A stretch of 64,000 bases of DNA, taken from NCBI RefSeq assembly GCF_000300195.1, contig NZ_AMQH01000009.1, positions 277,306 to 341,305 on the forward strand, given 5' to 3'. This DNA comes from Clostridium tunisiense TJ (GTDB lineage: Bacteria > Bacillota > Clostridia > Clostridiales > Clostridiaceae). The position numbers were made by a program, and so were the translations under genes. This document shows, piece after piece, positions 35,193 to 45,030 of the stretch. Each line of letters begins with the position of its first letter. Positions within the stretch are counted from its first letter, which is position 1. The notes below the pieces were generated by a model, which saw only the letters and a list, made by a program, of their open reading frames with translations, was not told the origin of the DNA and did no database searches.

Positions 35193-36565
35193 CTGTAACA
35201 AATGCAAGGGTAACAGTTACTCCTACTAGTACTGCTGCCACTAGACGAAATACAAGAGAAACTGGTACTCTTACCACAAATGCAGAGGGCCAAACACAAG
35301 TAATAGATTTAATAGCTCCTCCCGTGGAGCTTTCATTAGACCCAAACAACACCACTGAGCAGCCTTATAGTACTTGTGATATCACTGTAGAGGCTGAGGG
35401 TTTTGAACCTTTTATCGTAAGAGGATGTCAAATTCTCCCTGAAAACACCGCTCTACAAGTATGTAACTTAAATCCAGCTGATATAGTTCCTGCCACTGGA
35501 GCAACCGTGGCTACACCTACAGCACTCACTGAAGGTACTAGGGGATGGTGGAGCAGAGAAATATTGGAACCTGCTGAAGTTATTCAAGTTCCTGCTAATA
35601 CTTTATTTGGTAACTTCCCCCCTAAAATTCCTGAAGATCCTGAAAAAACTTTACCACCACCACCTAGTGGCTTTGTAGTTTTACCTATGCCCGTGGTTCC
35701 TGAGTTTGTAGTGGTTCATGCAGGAGTTCCAACTAATACAGCTGCTCCAAATTACACTGTTAGGTTCCAGGATTATATTAAAAATGTAGCAAGCTCTGAA
35801 ATTTATGCAACTTGGCCAGAAAACACCATTAGAGCTAATATCTACTGTATTTTATCCTTTACTTTAAACAGAATTTATACGGAGTGGTATCGTGGAAAAG
35901 GCTATAGATTCGATATAACAAACTCAACTGCCTTTGATCATGCTTTTACTTATGGACGAAATATCTTTGCTAACATTAACAGAATAGTTGATGAAATTTT
36001 TACTACTTATGTAAGAAGAAGAGGATCAAAACAACCACTACTTACTCAATATTGTGATGGAAGACAAGTTCAGTGTCCTGGTTGGCTTACTCAATGGGGA
36101 AGTAAAGACCTAGGTGACCGTGGTCTTACACCCTATCAAATTCTAACTAACTTTTACGGAACTAATATTGACCTAGTTCAAGCAGAAAAGGTTTCTGGCA
36201 TTCCAAAATCCTATCCTGGATATGCCTTGAAAATAGGTAGCAGAGGTGAACCTGTTAGAACTATTCAAACCTTCTTGAATAGAATATCACAAAATTATCC
36301 TGCTATTCCTAAGCTTGCCATAGATGGTATATACGGATCTGGTACTGCAAATTCTGTGAGAACTTTCCAAAGAGTTTTCAACCTTCCTCAAACAGGAGAA
36401 GTAGATTTCGCAACTTGGTATGCAATTTCTAATATTTATGTTGGTGTTACTAAGATTGCAGAGCTTAGAAGTACTGTTATCCCTGAAGCCCAAACAGCTT
36501 TATTTATTCCTCCTACTCCTTATAGAAATGATGTGAATATACCTACTGTAAGATATAAAAGATAG
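35138..36565 (+). CDS. sleC: Spore cortex-lytic enzyme SleC
   Basis: 475 residues. An N-terminal pro-region of about 180 residues resembles an Ig-like/carboxypeptidase-regulatory fold, as in SleC precursors. It is followed by the catalytic core, which contains NVASSEIYATWPENTIRANI and FDITNSTAFDHAFTYGRN, related to SpoIID-type lytic transglycosylases. The C-terminal peptidoglycan-binding domain is LKIGSRGEPVRTIQTFLNRI to TYGSGTANSVRTFQ-like repeats. SleC is stored in the spore as a zymogen, activated by Csp proteases, and degrades cortex at germination. TGAGGAG precedes the ATG. A duplicated 5' fragment lies upstream. Confidence 0.93.
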   Translation: MADIGRLQVQVFRGNTYIPVTNARVTVTPTSTAATRRNTRETGTLTTNAEGQTQVIDLIAPPVELSLDPNNTTEQPYSTCDITVEAEGFEPFIVRGCQILPENTALQVCNLNPADIVPATGATVATPTALTEGTRGWWSREILEPAEVIQVPANTLFGNFPPKIPEDPEKTLPPPPSGFVVLPMPVVPEFVVVHAGVPTNTAAPNYTVRFQDYIKNVASSEIYATWPENTIRANIYCILSFTLNRIYTEWYRGKGYRFDITNSTAFDHAFTYGRNIFANINRIVDEIFTTYVRRRGSKQPLLTQYCDGRQVQCPGWLTQWGSKDLGDRGLTPYQILTNFYGTNIDLVQAEKVSGIPKSYPGYALKIGSRGEPVRTIQTFLNRISQNYPAIPKLAIDGIYGSGTANSVRTFQRVFNLPQTGEVDFATWYAISNIYVGVTKIAELRSTVIPEAQTALFIPPTPYRNDVNIPTVRYKR

Positions 36566-36566
36566 T

Positions 36567-36600
36567 TAAAAAGCAAGTAGTATCATCTACTTGCTTTTTT
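36567..36600. terminator. Bidirectional terminator between sleC and crp
   Basis: AAAAAGCAAGTAG pairs with CTACTTGCTTTTTT around TATCAT. It serves the convergent sleC and crp/fnr genes. Confidence 0.92.
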
Positions 36601-36606
36601 CTTTCC

Positions 36607-37308
36607 TTAAATTAGCTCTCTCAGGGTTTCCTCATCTAATATAATTACCTTTTTAGTTCCAACTAACTTAATATAGCCTTCTTCCTCAAACTTTTTCAGT
36701 TTTCTGCTGATGGTCTCTCTAGCTACTCCAGTATAACTACCCATATCTTCTCTGGATATAGAAAGCTCTATTTCTATTCCTTTAGTAGTCTTTTTTCCAT
36801 CACTTTCTAGCATATCAACTAAAAGATAGGCAAGTCTCGATTCAACATCATTAGTTGCTAAATGTTGTGCAAGATTTTCCACCTTTGAAAGTCTATCCCC
36901 TACCACTTCTAATATTTTTATTCCAATTTCAGGTTTACTTAAGATTATACTTTTCATTTTTTCTTTAGTTAAAGTGCAAATCTTAGAGTCTATAATAGCT
37001 TCTGCACTAAAGCCATATTGAGAATTCTTAAAAAGATTTAGCTCCCCAAAAAAATCCCCTTCAGTTAATATATGTAAAATTTGTTGTTTTCCATCTTTAG
37101 TGTACTTATAAAGTTTAATTTTCCCCTCATTAATAAGATATAGAGTTTGAGCTTCATCACCCTCTAAAAATATGGTTTCTCCCTTTTTATAGTTGTTATG
37201 CCCTGTCATGTTAACAATTTCTAGAAGTTCATCATTGTTTAAATTTGAAAATATAGGTACCTTACTAGCACATAACTTATTTTTGCATCTATCGCAGTTA
37301 CAACTCAA
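36607..37308 (-). CDS. Crp/Fnr-family transcriptional regulator with N-terminal cysteines
   Basis: 233 residues. A cyclic-nucleotide-binding-type beta roll (about 20-135) is joined by a long dimerisation helix to a Crp-type winged helix (SREDMGSYTGVARETISRKLKK). Four cysteines cluster at the extreme N-terminus (Cys at 3, 5, 8 and 13), a pattern that could hold an oxygen- or NO-sensitive iron-sulfur cluster as in FNR, although the spacing is not the classical one. The start is TTG with GAGGG upstream. It lies next to a flavo-diiron protein gene, which suggests a role in oxidative or nitrosative response. Confidence 0.87.
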   Translation of the reverse strand: MSCNCDRCKNKLCASKVPIFSNLNNDELLEIVNMTGHNNYKKGETIFLEGDEAQTLYLINEGKIKLYKYTKDGKQQILHILTEGDFFGELNLFKNSQYGFSAEAIIDSKICTLTKEKMKSIILSKPEIGIKILEVVGDRLSKVENLAQHLATNDVESRLAYLLVDMLESDGKKTTKGIEIELSISREDMGSYTGVARETISRKLKKFEEEGYIKLVGTKKVIILDEETLRELI

Positions 37309-37324
37309 ACTAATCCCTCATTTC

Positions 37325-37500
37325 ACTTTATTTTTAACTTAGAAACCCAAGGTTAATATGTAGTTATACATGAACCTATGGTAGTTCTTTTAAGTCTTTG
37401 GGTTATGAATAAGTTAGAACTTCACTTTGGATCTAATAAATCTACAAGCTGAAAGTTTACTATACCTATTTTAGTTCTACCTAAAGTTTTTAACTCAACC
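37325..37500. other. Leader of crp/fnr gene, related to the lysE-sleC repeat
   Basis: The block around 37370-37435 aligns in order with the block around 34440-34500 of the tandem repeat (CCTA-TGGT, TTAAG, GGRTATGAATAAGT, then a short T-C-rich segment). It may be a common regulatory or RNA element. Confidence 0.35.
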
Positions 37501-37520
37501 CTACATAAGTTTCCTACAAA

Positions 37521-37566
37521 ATAACAAAAGTAGCAATGGATATTATCTCCACTACTACTTTTATTA
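37521..37566 (-). terminator. Terminator of flavo-diiron protein gene
   Basis: AAAAGTAGCAATGGA pairs with TCCACTACTACTTTT around TATTATC, with one mismatch; T-rich flanks on both strands. Confidence 0.8.
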
Positions 37567-37665
37567 TTAATTATTTAATATAAAACTTCAATATATAGTT
37601 AACATTTAAATTGTTTTATTTCAACTATTCTTTGTTGTTTACATTAAGTTATGCCCTTGAAAATT

Positions 37666-38892
37666 CTACCCTGCTAATATCTCACTAATACCATTTACAG
37701 ATTGCTTAAATTTGTTTACTTCTTCTTCTACTGCAAATTTAACCCTTATTGGAGCTTGTATACTATCCATTCCAGTGGATTTAATAATAAGTGAACTATC
37801 TAGAACCTTTAAAGTTGATGCTTTTAAGTAATCATTGATAATTTCTATGGCTTCTCCACTCCATCCATAAGATCCAAAGGCAACCCCTACTTTTGAGTTT
37901 AAGTCCATATTCTTAAGTTCTTTTAAAACTTCTTCTATTTTTCCTACCATGTCTCCATAACGAGTAGAACTTCCAAAGAATAATATATCTGAGTTTAAAA
38001 GTGCTTCTTTAGCACTCTCTACATCCTTATCTTCTTTTACATTTATTATAGTAGCTTCAATTCCTTTATTATTTAAGGCTTCTCCAATAAAGTTAGCTAA
38101 TTTTTTAGTGTTACTAGTCATAGTAGAAAATAAAATAGCTGCCTTTTTATTAACTTCCTCAGTTTTGCTCATATTGTCATAAGCATTAATGTATTTTCTT
38201 GCATTATCCCTTAGAATATAACCATGAGACGGAGCAATAACCTCTATATCTAAAGCTCTAATTTTTTTAATCATATCCTGCACATAGTTCTTATGTGGGT
38301 TCATGATAAGGCTATAATAAACCTCAAAATCTCCTGTAATATCTTCAGCGGCTAAATCGTTAAACAAGTCATAAGTTGCTACGTGAGTACTGAATATATC
38401 ACATGGATATAGTGTTTTGTCTTCTACTGCATAAGTTACCATAGTCTCTTCAGTGTGGAGGTATGGAGTTTCTAAGAACTTAAGGGTTTTTCCACCAATA
38501 TCAAGAGTATCTCCATCTCTAACAATTAAGAATTCTCTATTATGAAGCTTATACATCTCCTTTAGTTCTTGTACTCCAAGTTCAGTAGCTACTATTACTG
38601 CATTCTTCGCTTTACTTGCAAGCACTGGAAGAGCTCCTGAGTGATCTGGCTCCACATGATTTATTACTATATATTTAATTTCCTCAAAATCTATATACTG
38701 CTTTAAATTTTCTACATACTCTTTTCCAAAGCTTATATCCACTGTATCTATTATTGTAGGTCTTTCAGTTTTTAATAAATAACTATTATAAGTTGTTCCT
38801 TTTTCTAAAACCAATCTATGAAATGGAACCTTTCTATCATCTACATATCCTACCCAATAAGCATCTTTTCCTACTAATATATTGTTTTTCAT
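37666..38892 (-). CDS. FprA-family A-type flavoprotein (flavo-diiron)
   Basis: 408 residues. A metallo-beta-lactamase-like domain holds the diiron motif HVEPDH (HxExDH) and further ligands (LHTEET, CDIFSTH, SHGYI). A flavodoxin domain (AILFSTMTSNTKKLA, then FFGSSTRYGD) binds FMN. Such proteins reduce O2 to water or NO to N2O with electrons from rubredoxin or an NADH-rubredoxin reductase, and protect anaerobes. It is monocistronic, beside a Crp/Fnr regulator and not far from rubrerythrin. Confidence 0.94.
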   Translation of the reverse strand: MKNNILVGKDAYWVGYVDDRKVPFHRLVLEKGTTYNSYLLKTERPTIIDTVDISFGKEYVENLKQYIDFEEIKYIVINHVEPDHSGALPVLASKAKNAVIVATELGVQELKEMYKLHNREFLIVRDGDTLDIGGKTLKFLETPYLHTEETMVTYAVEDKTLYPCDIFSTHVATYDLFNDLAAEDITGDFEVYYSLIMNPHKNYVQDMIKKIRALDIEVIAPSHGYILRDNARKYINAYDNMSKTEEVNKKAAILFSTMTSNTKKLANFIGEALNNKGIEATIINVKEDKDVESAKEALLNSDILFFGSSTRYGDMVGKIEEVLKELKNMDLNSKVGVAFGSYGWSGEAIEIINDYLKASTLKVLDSSLIIKSTGMDSIQAPIRVKFAVEEEVNKFKQSVNGISEILAG

Positions 38893-39082
38893 TGTTGTTT
38901 CCTCCCTTAAATCATAGTTTTTATTTTTATATCCCTTATATTAAATTTAAGCTTTATAATTTTTAGTTCCTACGAAAGCTTCCTAGCTTTAAATTTTATA
39001 TTTTTAAAGTTTTGTTTCACTTCATGACTTAATTATAGGAGGATTTAAAAGTTAAATATGTGATTGAAATCAAAATCACAAT

Positions 39083-39118
39083 AAAAATAGGATAAGAAAT
39101 TAAAAATTCTTATCCCAT
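39083..39118 (-). terminator. Terminator of M6 metalloprotease gene
   Basis: GGATAAGAA (39090-39098) pairs with TTCTTATCC around an A/T loop; minus-strand flank TATTTTTATT. Confidence 0.75.
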
Positions 39119-39221
39119 TTTATATATTTGCTTAATTTATTACATTATAGTATTTATGAAAAGCGTCAGTTGTCACTGCTTAAAGATGCTGTTTATGTGA
39201 CAAGTTTTATCTGTTAAATCA

Positions 39222-41540
39222 TTACTTTTTAATTATTATGCTAGCTGATGAATTATCCTTAGCTTGATTTGCTATTTGAATTTTCAAGCCATACTTAGGA
39301 ATATTAGTTCCAAGAGTAGGTATTTCTACATTTGAGTAGTTATTCCTATCATCAAAGCTTGGCTCTGTAAATCTATATTCATCAATAGGTGATCTTCCAA
39401 GTTCTGCATCTGTGTTGATATTTATAACAGCTTCCTTATTCTTACTAAAGGCAGCATCATGCATTTGATATCTTCCACTTGCTAAACTAGATGGTGTTTT
39501 TCCATCCGCAAATCTCCAAAGCACACTCTTTTGGTCTGCATCAATTACGCCAAGATAACCTTCTCCTGGGTGAACTCCCCTCCAGTTATCTGAATAGTAA
39601 TCATCCACATACCATACAACCATACCTGGGTCATAAGCTAAAGTTTGTCCCATTACACCGATATTTGCAAGTCCTTTATCTACTCCGTGGTGATTTCTCC
39701 ATTCAACTAAATAATAATGTGGAGCATAAATAGTTCCTGTGTCTTGTTTAAATCCACTCATTTCAAATTTAGAAGTTCCTTCTGCATCATCTGAAAGCAG
39801 CAAGTTAGCTCCATCTACTAATTTAATGTCATCTACGTAGAAGCCTGCGCCAAAGGAATAAGCATCTGTTTGATATTCAAACTTAACTTCTACATTCTTA
39901 CCTTTAAATGCAGTTAAATCAAATATTCCATCTACCCAGCCATTAGAAGTTCCTGTAATTCCATGCGGAACTACAACACTTGCTTGAGGATCATGTTCAG
40001 TTGTTGTAATGTTTCCTTGAACGCATGTCCACTCAGTTGTTCCTACTTCTCTAATTTGAACTGTTGCAAAATCCCATCCCTTTTCAATATCGTACCAAGT
40101 TTTAAAATTAAGACTTGGATTTGAAGTCTTTGTTAGGTCTACTTTAGCAGTCATATTTGTAAGAACTGGAGTCCCATCCTGTCCTTTTCCACCAAAGTAA
40201 ATACGGCTTCCGCTAAAAGGTTTAACAATTTCATGTGCCTTGTCTGGTAAATTAATTCTTACAACTTGTCCCTCTTCACTAGCTTGTCTTAAATTTAAAC
40301 GAACTCCAGCCTTTGAAATCTCATTGTAGTTAAGAGTTATTTGTTTTTGCCAGTTACCACCATAGTTTGCTTGGAAGAATTGTTTCGCATATGGACTGAA
40401 TCCAGTTGGCTCTGTTCCACCAATTTTTCCTGCCCAACTTCCTGAAGACATAATTGACCACATAGATATTGGCTCTCCTGAAGGCGCTGTATAATCTGTA
40501 TCATACTCATCTGGAAGTCCTAAGTCGTGCCCGAATTCATGAGCAAATACTCCTGCTGCTCCATCCTCTGGCTCTATTGTATAATCATATGCTTTATAGT
40601 TCGTTCCTGGTATTTTATATAATCCACCAAGATTCCATCTATGAGACCAAATTGCATCAGAACCTAAGTTTCCACCACCAGCTTCTTCACCAACTCCTGC
40701 ATGAAGAACCATTAAATGATCGATAACTCCATCTGGTTCATTAAGATTTCCATCTCCATCCATATCATATCTATCAGTTTTATCAAAATCAGCTAAATTT
40801 ATATTTGGGTCTTTAGCTGCTAATGCTAGAGCTTCAGCCACTGCATTTCTTGGTCTTATATCATTAGAGCCTCCGTTTGTAGCTCCATAATAAGCTGCAT
40901 CCTTTGACAATGTATACCAACCTGCAACTTTCCCTTTTATGTTAAGGCTTCCCCCTGACTGTTCCTTGTAGTATTGCTTCATTGAAGTAAATCTTTCACC
41001 ATTGGGGCCTTCATAGCCATTATCCCCAAAAATCATATCCTCAAAGTGCTTATGACTATAATCTTTATAGTACATATCGCTCTCATCAGGCTGAATATTA
41101 TTATGCTTGTAATCATTGAAGTCTACAAGTAGTGTTAGTATGTTTACTTCCTTTGGATTATTATCTGGCTGACTTGATTCAAATTTATATTTTTGAACCT
41201 TTTGATTTTGTTTTGCTTTTAAGTCTCTCTCCATTTTAGTTGGTTTTTGTTTTTCATTTGCTTTTGCACTGTCTTGCATATACTTCATAAATGCTTTATG
41301 TGCTTCTTCGTATGTGGCATCCTTAGGAATTTTCCCTTCCTTTTTCAGCATTTCAATAACTTTTTCTTCATTTGCCACAGACAAATCAACAGGTCCACCA
41401 TACTTGTAGTAGGCATTTTCATTTGCTGTTTGATTTGGGCTTGTATTTTCATTTTTTAGCATCGACATAGATGTAGTAGCTGAAGAGCCCATAAGTACCG
41501 ATAAGGATAACATAGTTGCAAGTATTTTTTTAGAAAACAT
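39222..41540 (-). CDS. Secreted M6-family metalloprotease (immune inhibitor A-like)
   Basis: 772 residues from the ATG at 41540 (GGGGGG upstream); a longer frame would add 19 residues before the signal peptide. The signal peptide MFSKKILATMLSLSVLMG is followed by a pro-region that is Lys/Gln-rich. The zinc-binding site is FAHEFGHDLGLPDEYD (HExxH plus downstream acid) near residue 340. C-terminal beta domains (for example VEVKFEYQTDAYSFGAGFYVDDI) resemble MAM/jelly-roll modules of InhA. It is an extracellular protease, often linked to sporulation and protein turnover. It is monocistronic. Confidence 0.92.
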   Translation of the reverse strand: MFSKKILATMLSLSVLMGSSATTSMSMLKNENTSPNQTANENAYYKYGGPVDLSVANEEKVIEMLKKEGKIPKDATYEEAHKAFMKYMQDSAKANEKQKPTKMERDLKAKQNQKVQKYKFESSQPDNNPKEVNILTLLVDFNDYKHNNIQPDESDMYYKDYSHKHFEDMIFGDNGYEGPNGERFTSMKQYYKEQSGGSLNIKGKVAGWYTLSKDAAYYGATNGGSNDIRPRNAVAEALALAAKDPNINLADFDKTDRYDMDGDGNLNEPDGVIDHLMVLHAGVGEEAGGGNLGSDAIWSHRWNLGGLYKIPGTNYKAYDYTIEPEDGAAGVFAHEFGHDLGLPDEYDTDYTAPSGEPISMWSIMSSGSWAGKIGGTEPTGFSPYAKQFFQANYGGNWQKQITLNYNEISKAGVRLNLRQASEEGQVVRINLPDKAHEIVKPFSGSRIYFGGKGQDGTPVLTNMTAKVDLTKTSNPSLNFKTWYDIEKGWDFATVQIREVGTTEWTCVQGNITTTEHDPQASVVVPHGITGTSNGWVDGIFDLTAFKGKNVEVKFEYQTDAYSFGAGFYVDDIKLVDGANLLLSDDAEGTSKFEMSGFKQDTGTIYAPHYYLVEWRNHHGVDKGLANIGVMGQTLAYDPGMVVWYVDDYYSDNWRGVHPGEGYLGVIDADQKSVLWRFADGKTPSSLASGRYQMHDAAFSKNKEAVININTDAELGRSPIDEYRFTEPSFDDRNNYSNVEIPTLGTNIPKYGLKIQIANQAKDNSSASIIIKK

Positions 41541-41595
41541 AAGATCCCCCCCTATAATTGTTAAATAAAACATTTGTTGTAAACACTTTATTAAC

Positions 41596-41625
41596 ATTAT
41601 ATTCTATAAATTCAATGTATTTCAA
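41596..41625 (-). promoter_or_regulatory. Putative SigA promoter of the metalloprotease gene
   Basis: TTGAAA (-35, 41625-41620) and TATAAT (-10, 41601-41596) are separated by 18 bases on the minus strand, 55 bases before the start codon. Confidence 0.5.
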
Positions 41626-41842
41626 CAATTATTTGTCTATTTTTTGTGGCATTTTTCTCTCTTTAAGGTTATTATTTCTACAAATATTTGATAAATTAAA
41701 TTATTTATTAAATTTTAATGACAATTAAACTTATTATTATAACTTTTTATTAATAAATGTTAATTAAATTTACATTTTTAAAGTAAGTCCATCCTAATTA
41801 AATATTTTTATTTATCTAATCATCTATGCCTTCTAATGGCAC
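41626..41842. other. AT-rich intergenic stretch
   Basis: No gene or named element; repeated TTATT and TTAAAT tracts upstream of the metalloprotease promoter. Confidence 0.3.
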
Positions 41843-41882
41843 AATAAAAAACCAAGCTATGAAATATGTTCATTAGCTTGGT
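41843..41882 (-). terminator. Terminator of histidine kinase gene
   Basis: ACCAAGCTA (41851-41859) pairs with TAGCTTGGT (41874-41882), followed on the minus strand by TTTTTTATTG. A second weaker stem (GGAACC...GGTTCC, 41961-41979) lies nearer the stop. Confidence 0.85.
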
Positions 41883-42017
41883 CTTGTATATTATACTAGA
41901 TTTCTTATTCCAAAGAATACTTTATTCATGATGAATTTCATTGGCCTTGAAAAACCTTAAGGAACCCAATGCAGGTTCCATGTATAATTTCAGTATTGAA
42001 TTTAGTTCTCTATATTG

Positions 42018-44018
42018 TTATGAGTAAATATCTGAGAATTCAATATTCATCATATCTACATATCGCTCTTTTCCTTGAAGCTCTATAAAATTACACTCTT
42101 CTTCTTCTGATACTATTTTTACAGGTAGCTCTATGACGAACTCAGTACCTTTTCCTGGTTCACTTACTGCGAAGATAATTCCACCATGCATTTTTACAAG
42201 AGAATATACTAAAGAAAGACCTATTCCACTTCCCATTGCATTTCTCGATAGAGTTTTTTCCACTTGTGCAAACCTACTAAAAATTTCTTCAAGCTTTTCT
42301 TTAGGGATTCCAACCCCAGTATCTTTAACCGATATTACTACACTGGTTTCCTTATCCATTACTTCAACAGTTATTTCTCCACCACTATCTGTAAATTTAA
42401 TTGCATTAGATAATAGATTCAAAATGATTCTTTCAATCATGGTTCCATCTATAGCCATAATTCTTTCTTCTATATCTGTATCAAAAATCAGGGAAATGCC
42501 TTTGCTTTCAATATACTCTGTAGTTGATAAGGTTATGTCCTCTACAACTGAAATGATATTTGAGTTTTTTAAATTTAATTTCAAATAACCAGTATCTATT
42601 TTTGTAATATCTATAAGATTACTTATGAGCTTTAACATTCTATAACAATTCTGCTTAAGAACTTGACTATGTTTACTGAAGCCTAGTTCCTTTATATTTG
42701 TAATGTTATTTCTAACTTTGCTTTCCATAAGTTGTACAGTACCAAAGATTAAATTGATTGGAGTTTTTAGCTCATGGGATAAGTTAGTGAAGAAGTCTCT
42801 CTGCATATTATTAAATAAGGTTTTTTGTGCTACTTCTTCCTTAAGCTTTTCTGATTGTTTTTGAGCCGTTATATCCTTTATCATTATAAACATGCAATCA
42901 TCCATTTCATACTCGTATGGCATTACAGTAAGTTCTGCATCAACTACAGATTTATCTAGCTTTGTAAGCTTAACCTCATAACCTTCAACCAGTTTATGAA
43001 CTTCAAGTATTTTATTGAGACCCTTAACTTTCTCTAAGTCATCTGGATGAATAAAGTTTAAAACTGACTTTCCAATAACTTCACTATAACTAGAGCATCC
43101 ACACATATTTAAAAAACAAGAATTGGATAATAGTATCTTATCTTTACAATATAGAAGTATACCATTAGGAGAAGTTTCAAAAAACATTCTATACCTGTTT
43201 TCACTTTGCTGTAAAGCTCTATAAGGGGCCTTTATATTAACTTCTACCATAGCTTTATAAATGCAATAAAAGGCAAACAACTTAAAGTTATGTCCTATTA
43301 TATTTGAAAGTCCGTATACGTCAATATAAAAAGTGAAGGATAGTTCTGCTGCAATACTTAATAGGGAGTAAGCTTGTAAGTACTTAAAGGTTACTGGATT
43401 AATCTTACTTCTTTTTTTATATAACACAACTATGTTTGCTATATAGATTCCACTAATAACATATTCACTATAAATTTTAAAGGGTGTTAATCCTACTCCA
43501 TCAATAAAACAGCTTGGAAATAAGTTAACTGTAAATATATCTACAAATAAAACAATGGTTACTATTAAATAAGGAATAAGTATATTTCTATACTTTACTG
43601 CCCTTCCAAATAGCATTAAAGCTAAAAAAATTGAAATGCTATTAATGTATCTAGACGCAACCCACATTTGAGTGGGCAAATCTGGACCAAAACTTGGAAA
43701 TACCCCCATACCCTTATAGGCTAAAGTATGTATCCCATCTATTAAGGCTACAACACCAAAAGATACTCCAAGAATATTAGTGGCTGCGTCTCTTGAAAAA
43801 TTATTGGTATTATTAACAATAGTAAATATCATCAAGGCTACCAGTATACAAAAAATTTCAATAATCCCATGGAATAGCAAAAAATTCTTATAACTTAAAT
43901 AACTCATTGCACAAAAAAATAGAGTTGCCATAACAACTACGTTAAGTTTCTTTTCCCTTTCATTAGATGTCAAATATCTCACATTTCTTATACTGTCTTT
44001 ACCTAACAAATCATTCAT
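42018..44018 (-). CDS. Orphan membrane histidine kinase (MASE3-PAS-HisKA-HATPase)
   Basis: 666 residues from the ATG at 44018 (GGAGG upstream). Seven or so membrane helices form a MASE3-type sensor (about 20-260), then a PAS domain (about 275-390, ENRYRMFFETSPNGILLY), HisKA with His near residue 415 (NLSHELKTPIN), and HATPase (NLLSNAIKF, DTGVGIP, GSGIGLSL). No response regulator is adjacent. The kinase core and a C-terminal tail with IEFSDI are shared with the kinase at 1.9-3.9 kb although the sensor halves are unrelated. The signal is unknown. Confidence 0.9.
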   Translation of the reverse strand: MNDLLGKDSIRNVRYLTSNEREKKLNVVVMATLFFCAMSYLSYKNFLLFHGIIEIFCILVALMIFTIVNNTNNFSRDAATNILGVSFGVVALIDGIHTLAYKGMGVFPSFGPDLPTQMWVASRYINSISIFLALMLFGRAVKYRNILIPYLIVTIVLFVDIFTVNLFPSCFIDGVGLTPFKIYSEYVISGIYIANIVVLYKKRSKINPVTFKYLQAYSLLSIAAELSFTFYIDVYGLSNIIGHNFKLFAFYCIYKAMVEVNIKAPYRALQQSENRYRMFFETSPNGILLYCKDKILLSNSCFLNMCGCSSYSEVIGKSVLNFIHPDDLEKVKGLNKILEVHKLVEGYEVKLTKLDKSVVDAELTVMPYEYEMDDCMFIMIKDITAQKQSEKLKEEVAQKTLFNNMQRDFFTNLSHELKTPINLIFGTVQLMESKVRNNITNIKELGFSKHSQVLKQNCYRMLKLISNLIDITKIDTGYLKLNLKNSNIISVVEDITLSTTEYIESKGISLIFDTDIEERIMAIDGTMIERIILNLLSNAIKFTDSGGEITVEVMDKETSVVISVKDTGVGIPKEKLEEIFSRFAQVEKTLSRNAMGSGIGLSLVYSLVKMHGGIIFAVSEPGKGTEFVIELPVKIVSEEEECNFIELQGKERYVDMMNIEFSDIYS

Positions 44019-44325
44019 TGAATAAATCCTCCTGACTATTATTGACAAGTCCCTATTATGTGTTAACTCATACTAATATTATTTATTAAATTTTCCCAAT
44101 ATTATCTATATTATTACATTATTATTAATATTCGTCAATAAAACAAGCTTGTTCTTAAAATTTTTTTAGTATATTAAAACTTTGTCATAATATGTTTATG
44201 CTTGAAAACATAAATTTATTACTGTAATTAATAATAAATCTTAAAAAAATATGAGTCTCTAACTTTGTTAAGGTTTTGTAAACTGATTTTTATATGGAAT
44301 TTTTACCATGCCAAATTTAGTAAAA

Positions 44326-44350
44326 TATGCTATAATTAATATTAATTATT
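44326..44350 (+). promoter_or_regulatory. Extended -10 promoter of rubrerythrin with overlapping palindrome
   Basis: TGCTATAAT (44328-44336) is an extended -10. It overlaps an 18 bp perfect palindrome, ATAATTAATATTAATTAT (44332-44349), 22 bases before the start codon. A PerR- or Fur-like repressor is a reasonable guess for a rubrerythrin gene, but the site is only partly like the 7-1-7 consensus. Confidence 0.45.
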
Positions 44351-44371
44351 ATTTACAAGGGGGACTGAGCA

Positions 44372-44959
44372 ATGAAAAACTTAAAAGGTACAAGAACTGC
44401 AGAAAACTTATTAAAAGCCTTTGCAGGAGAATCTCAAGCTAGAAATAGGTATACTTATTACTCAAGTGTAGCTAAAAAAGAGGGCTTTAACCAAATATCT
44501 GCTCTTTTCATGGAAACAGCAGAGCAAGAAAAAGAACATGCTAAGAGATTTTATAAGTTTTTAAAAGAGCAAATGAATGGAGAAGGTATTGAAATTACTG
44601 CTACTTATCCAGTAGGTTTAAGCGATGACACTAAAATAAATCTAGGTTATGCTGCTGCTGGAGAAAATGAAGAGTGGACTGAACTTTATCCCGAGTTTGC
44701 AAAAATTGCAAAAGAAGAGGGCTTCCCTGAAGTTGCCGTAGCTTTTGAAATGATTGCTAAAGTTGAAAAATTCCACGAAGAAAGATATAGAAAATTACTT
44801 GCTAACATAGAAAACGGAACAGTATTTAAAAAAGATGAATCAGTAATGTGGAAATGCGGGAACTGCGGCTTTATATTTGAAGGAAAAGAAGCTCCAGAGA
44901 AATGTCCAGCTTGCGTACACCCAAAATCTTATTTTGAAGTTTTTTGTGAAAACTATTAA
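44372..44959 (+). CDS. rbr: Rubrerythrin
   Basis: 195 residues. The N-terminal ferritin-like domain has the diiron carboxylates in [35 protein letters not shown] and FHEERY. The C-terminal rubredoxin-like domain carries CGNCG and CPAC for a Fe(Cys)4 centre. It is a peroxide-detoxifying enzyme in the cytoplasm of anaerobes, reduced through rubredoxin. GGGGG precedes the ATG. A terminator follows, so it is monocistronic. It complements the flavo-diiron protein encoded 6 kb away. Confidence 0.97.
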   Translation: MKNLKGTRTAENLLKAFAGESQARNRYTYYSSVAKKEGFNQISALFMETAEQEKEHAKRFYKFLKEQMNGEGIEITATYPVGLSDDTKINLGYAAAGENEEWTELYPEFAKIAKEEGFPEVAVAFEMIAKVEKFHEERYRKLLANIENGTVFKKDESVMWKCGNCGFIFEGKEAPEKCPACVHPKSYFEVFCENY

Positions 44960-44967
44960 TAGCAATG

Positions 44968-45008
44968 CTCCTCTCTACCCCTAAAAGTAGAGAGGGGCTT
45001 AACTTTTG
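44968..45008 (+). terminator. Terminator of rubrerythrin gene
   Basis: CTCCTCTCTAC pairs with GTAGAGAGGGG around CCCTAAAA, followed by TTAACTTTT. Confidence 0.8.
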
Positions 45009-45030
45009 CATCCTTATAGGTAATCAGGAG

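Noticed and set aside
42133..42588. 151-codon plus-strand ORF opposite the second orphan kinase
   Set aside because: Antisense shadow of the conserved HATPase region.
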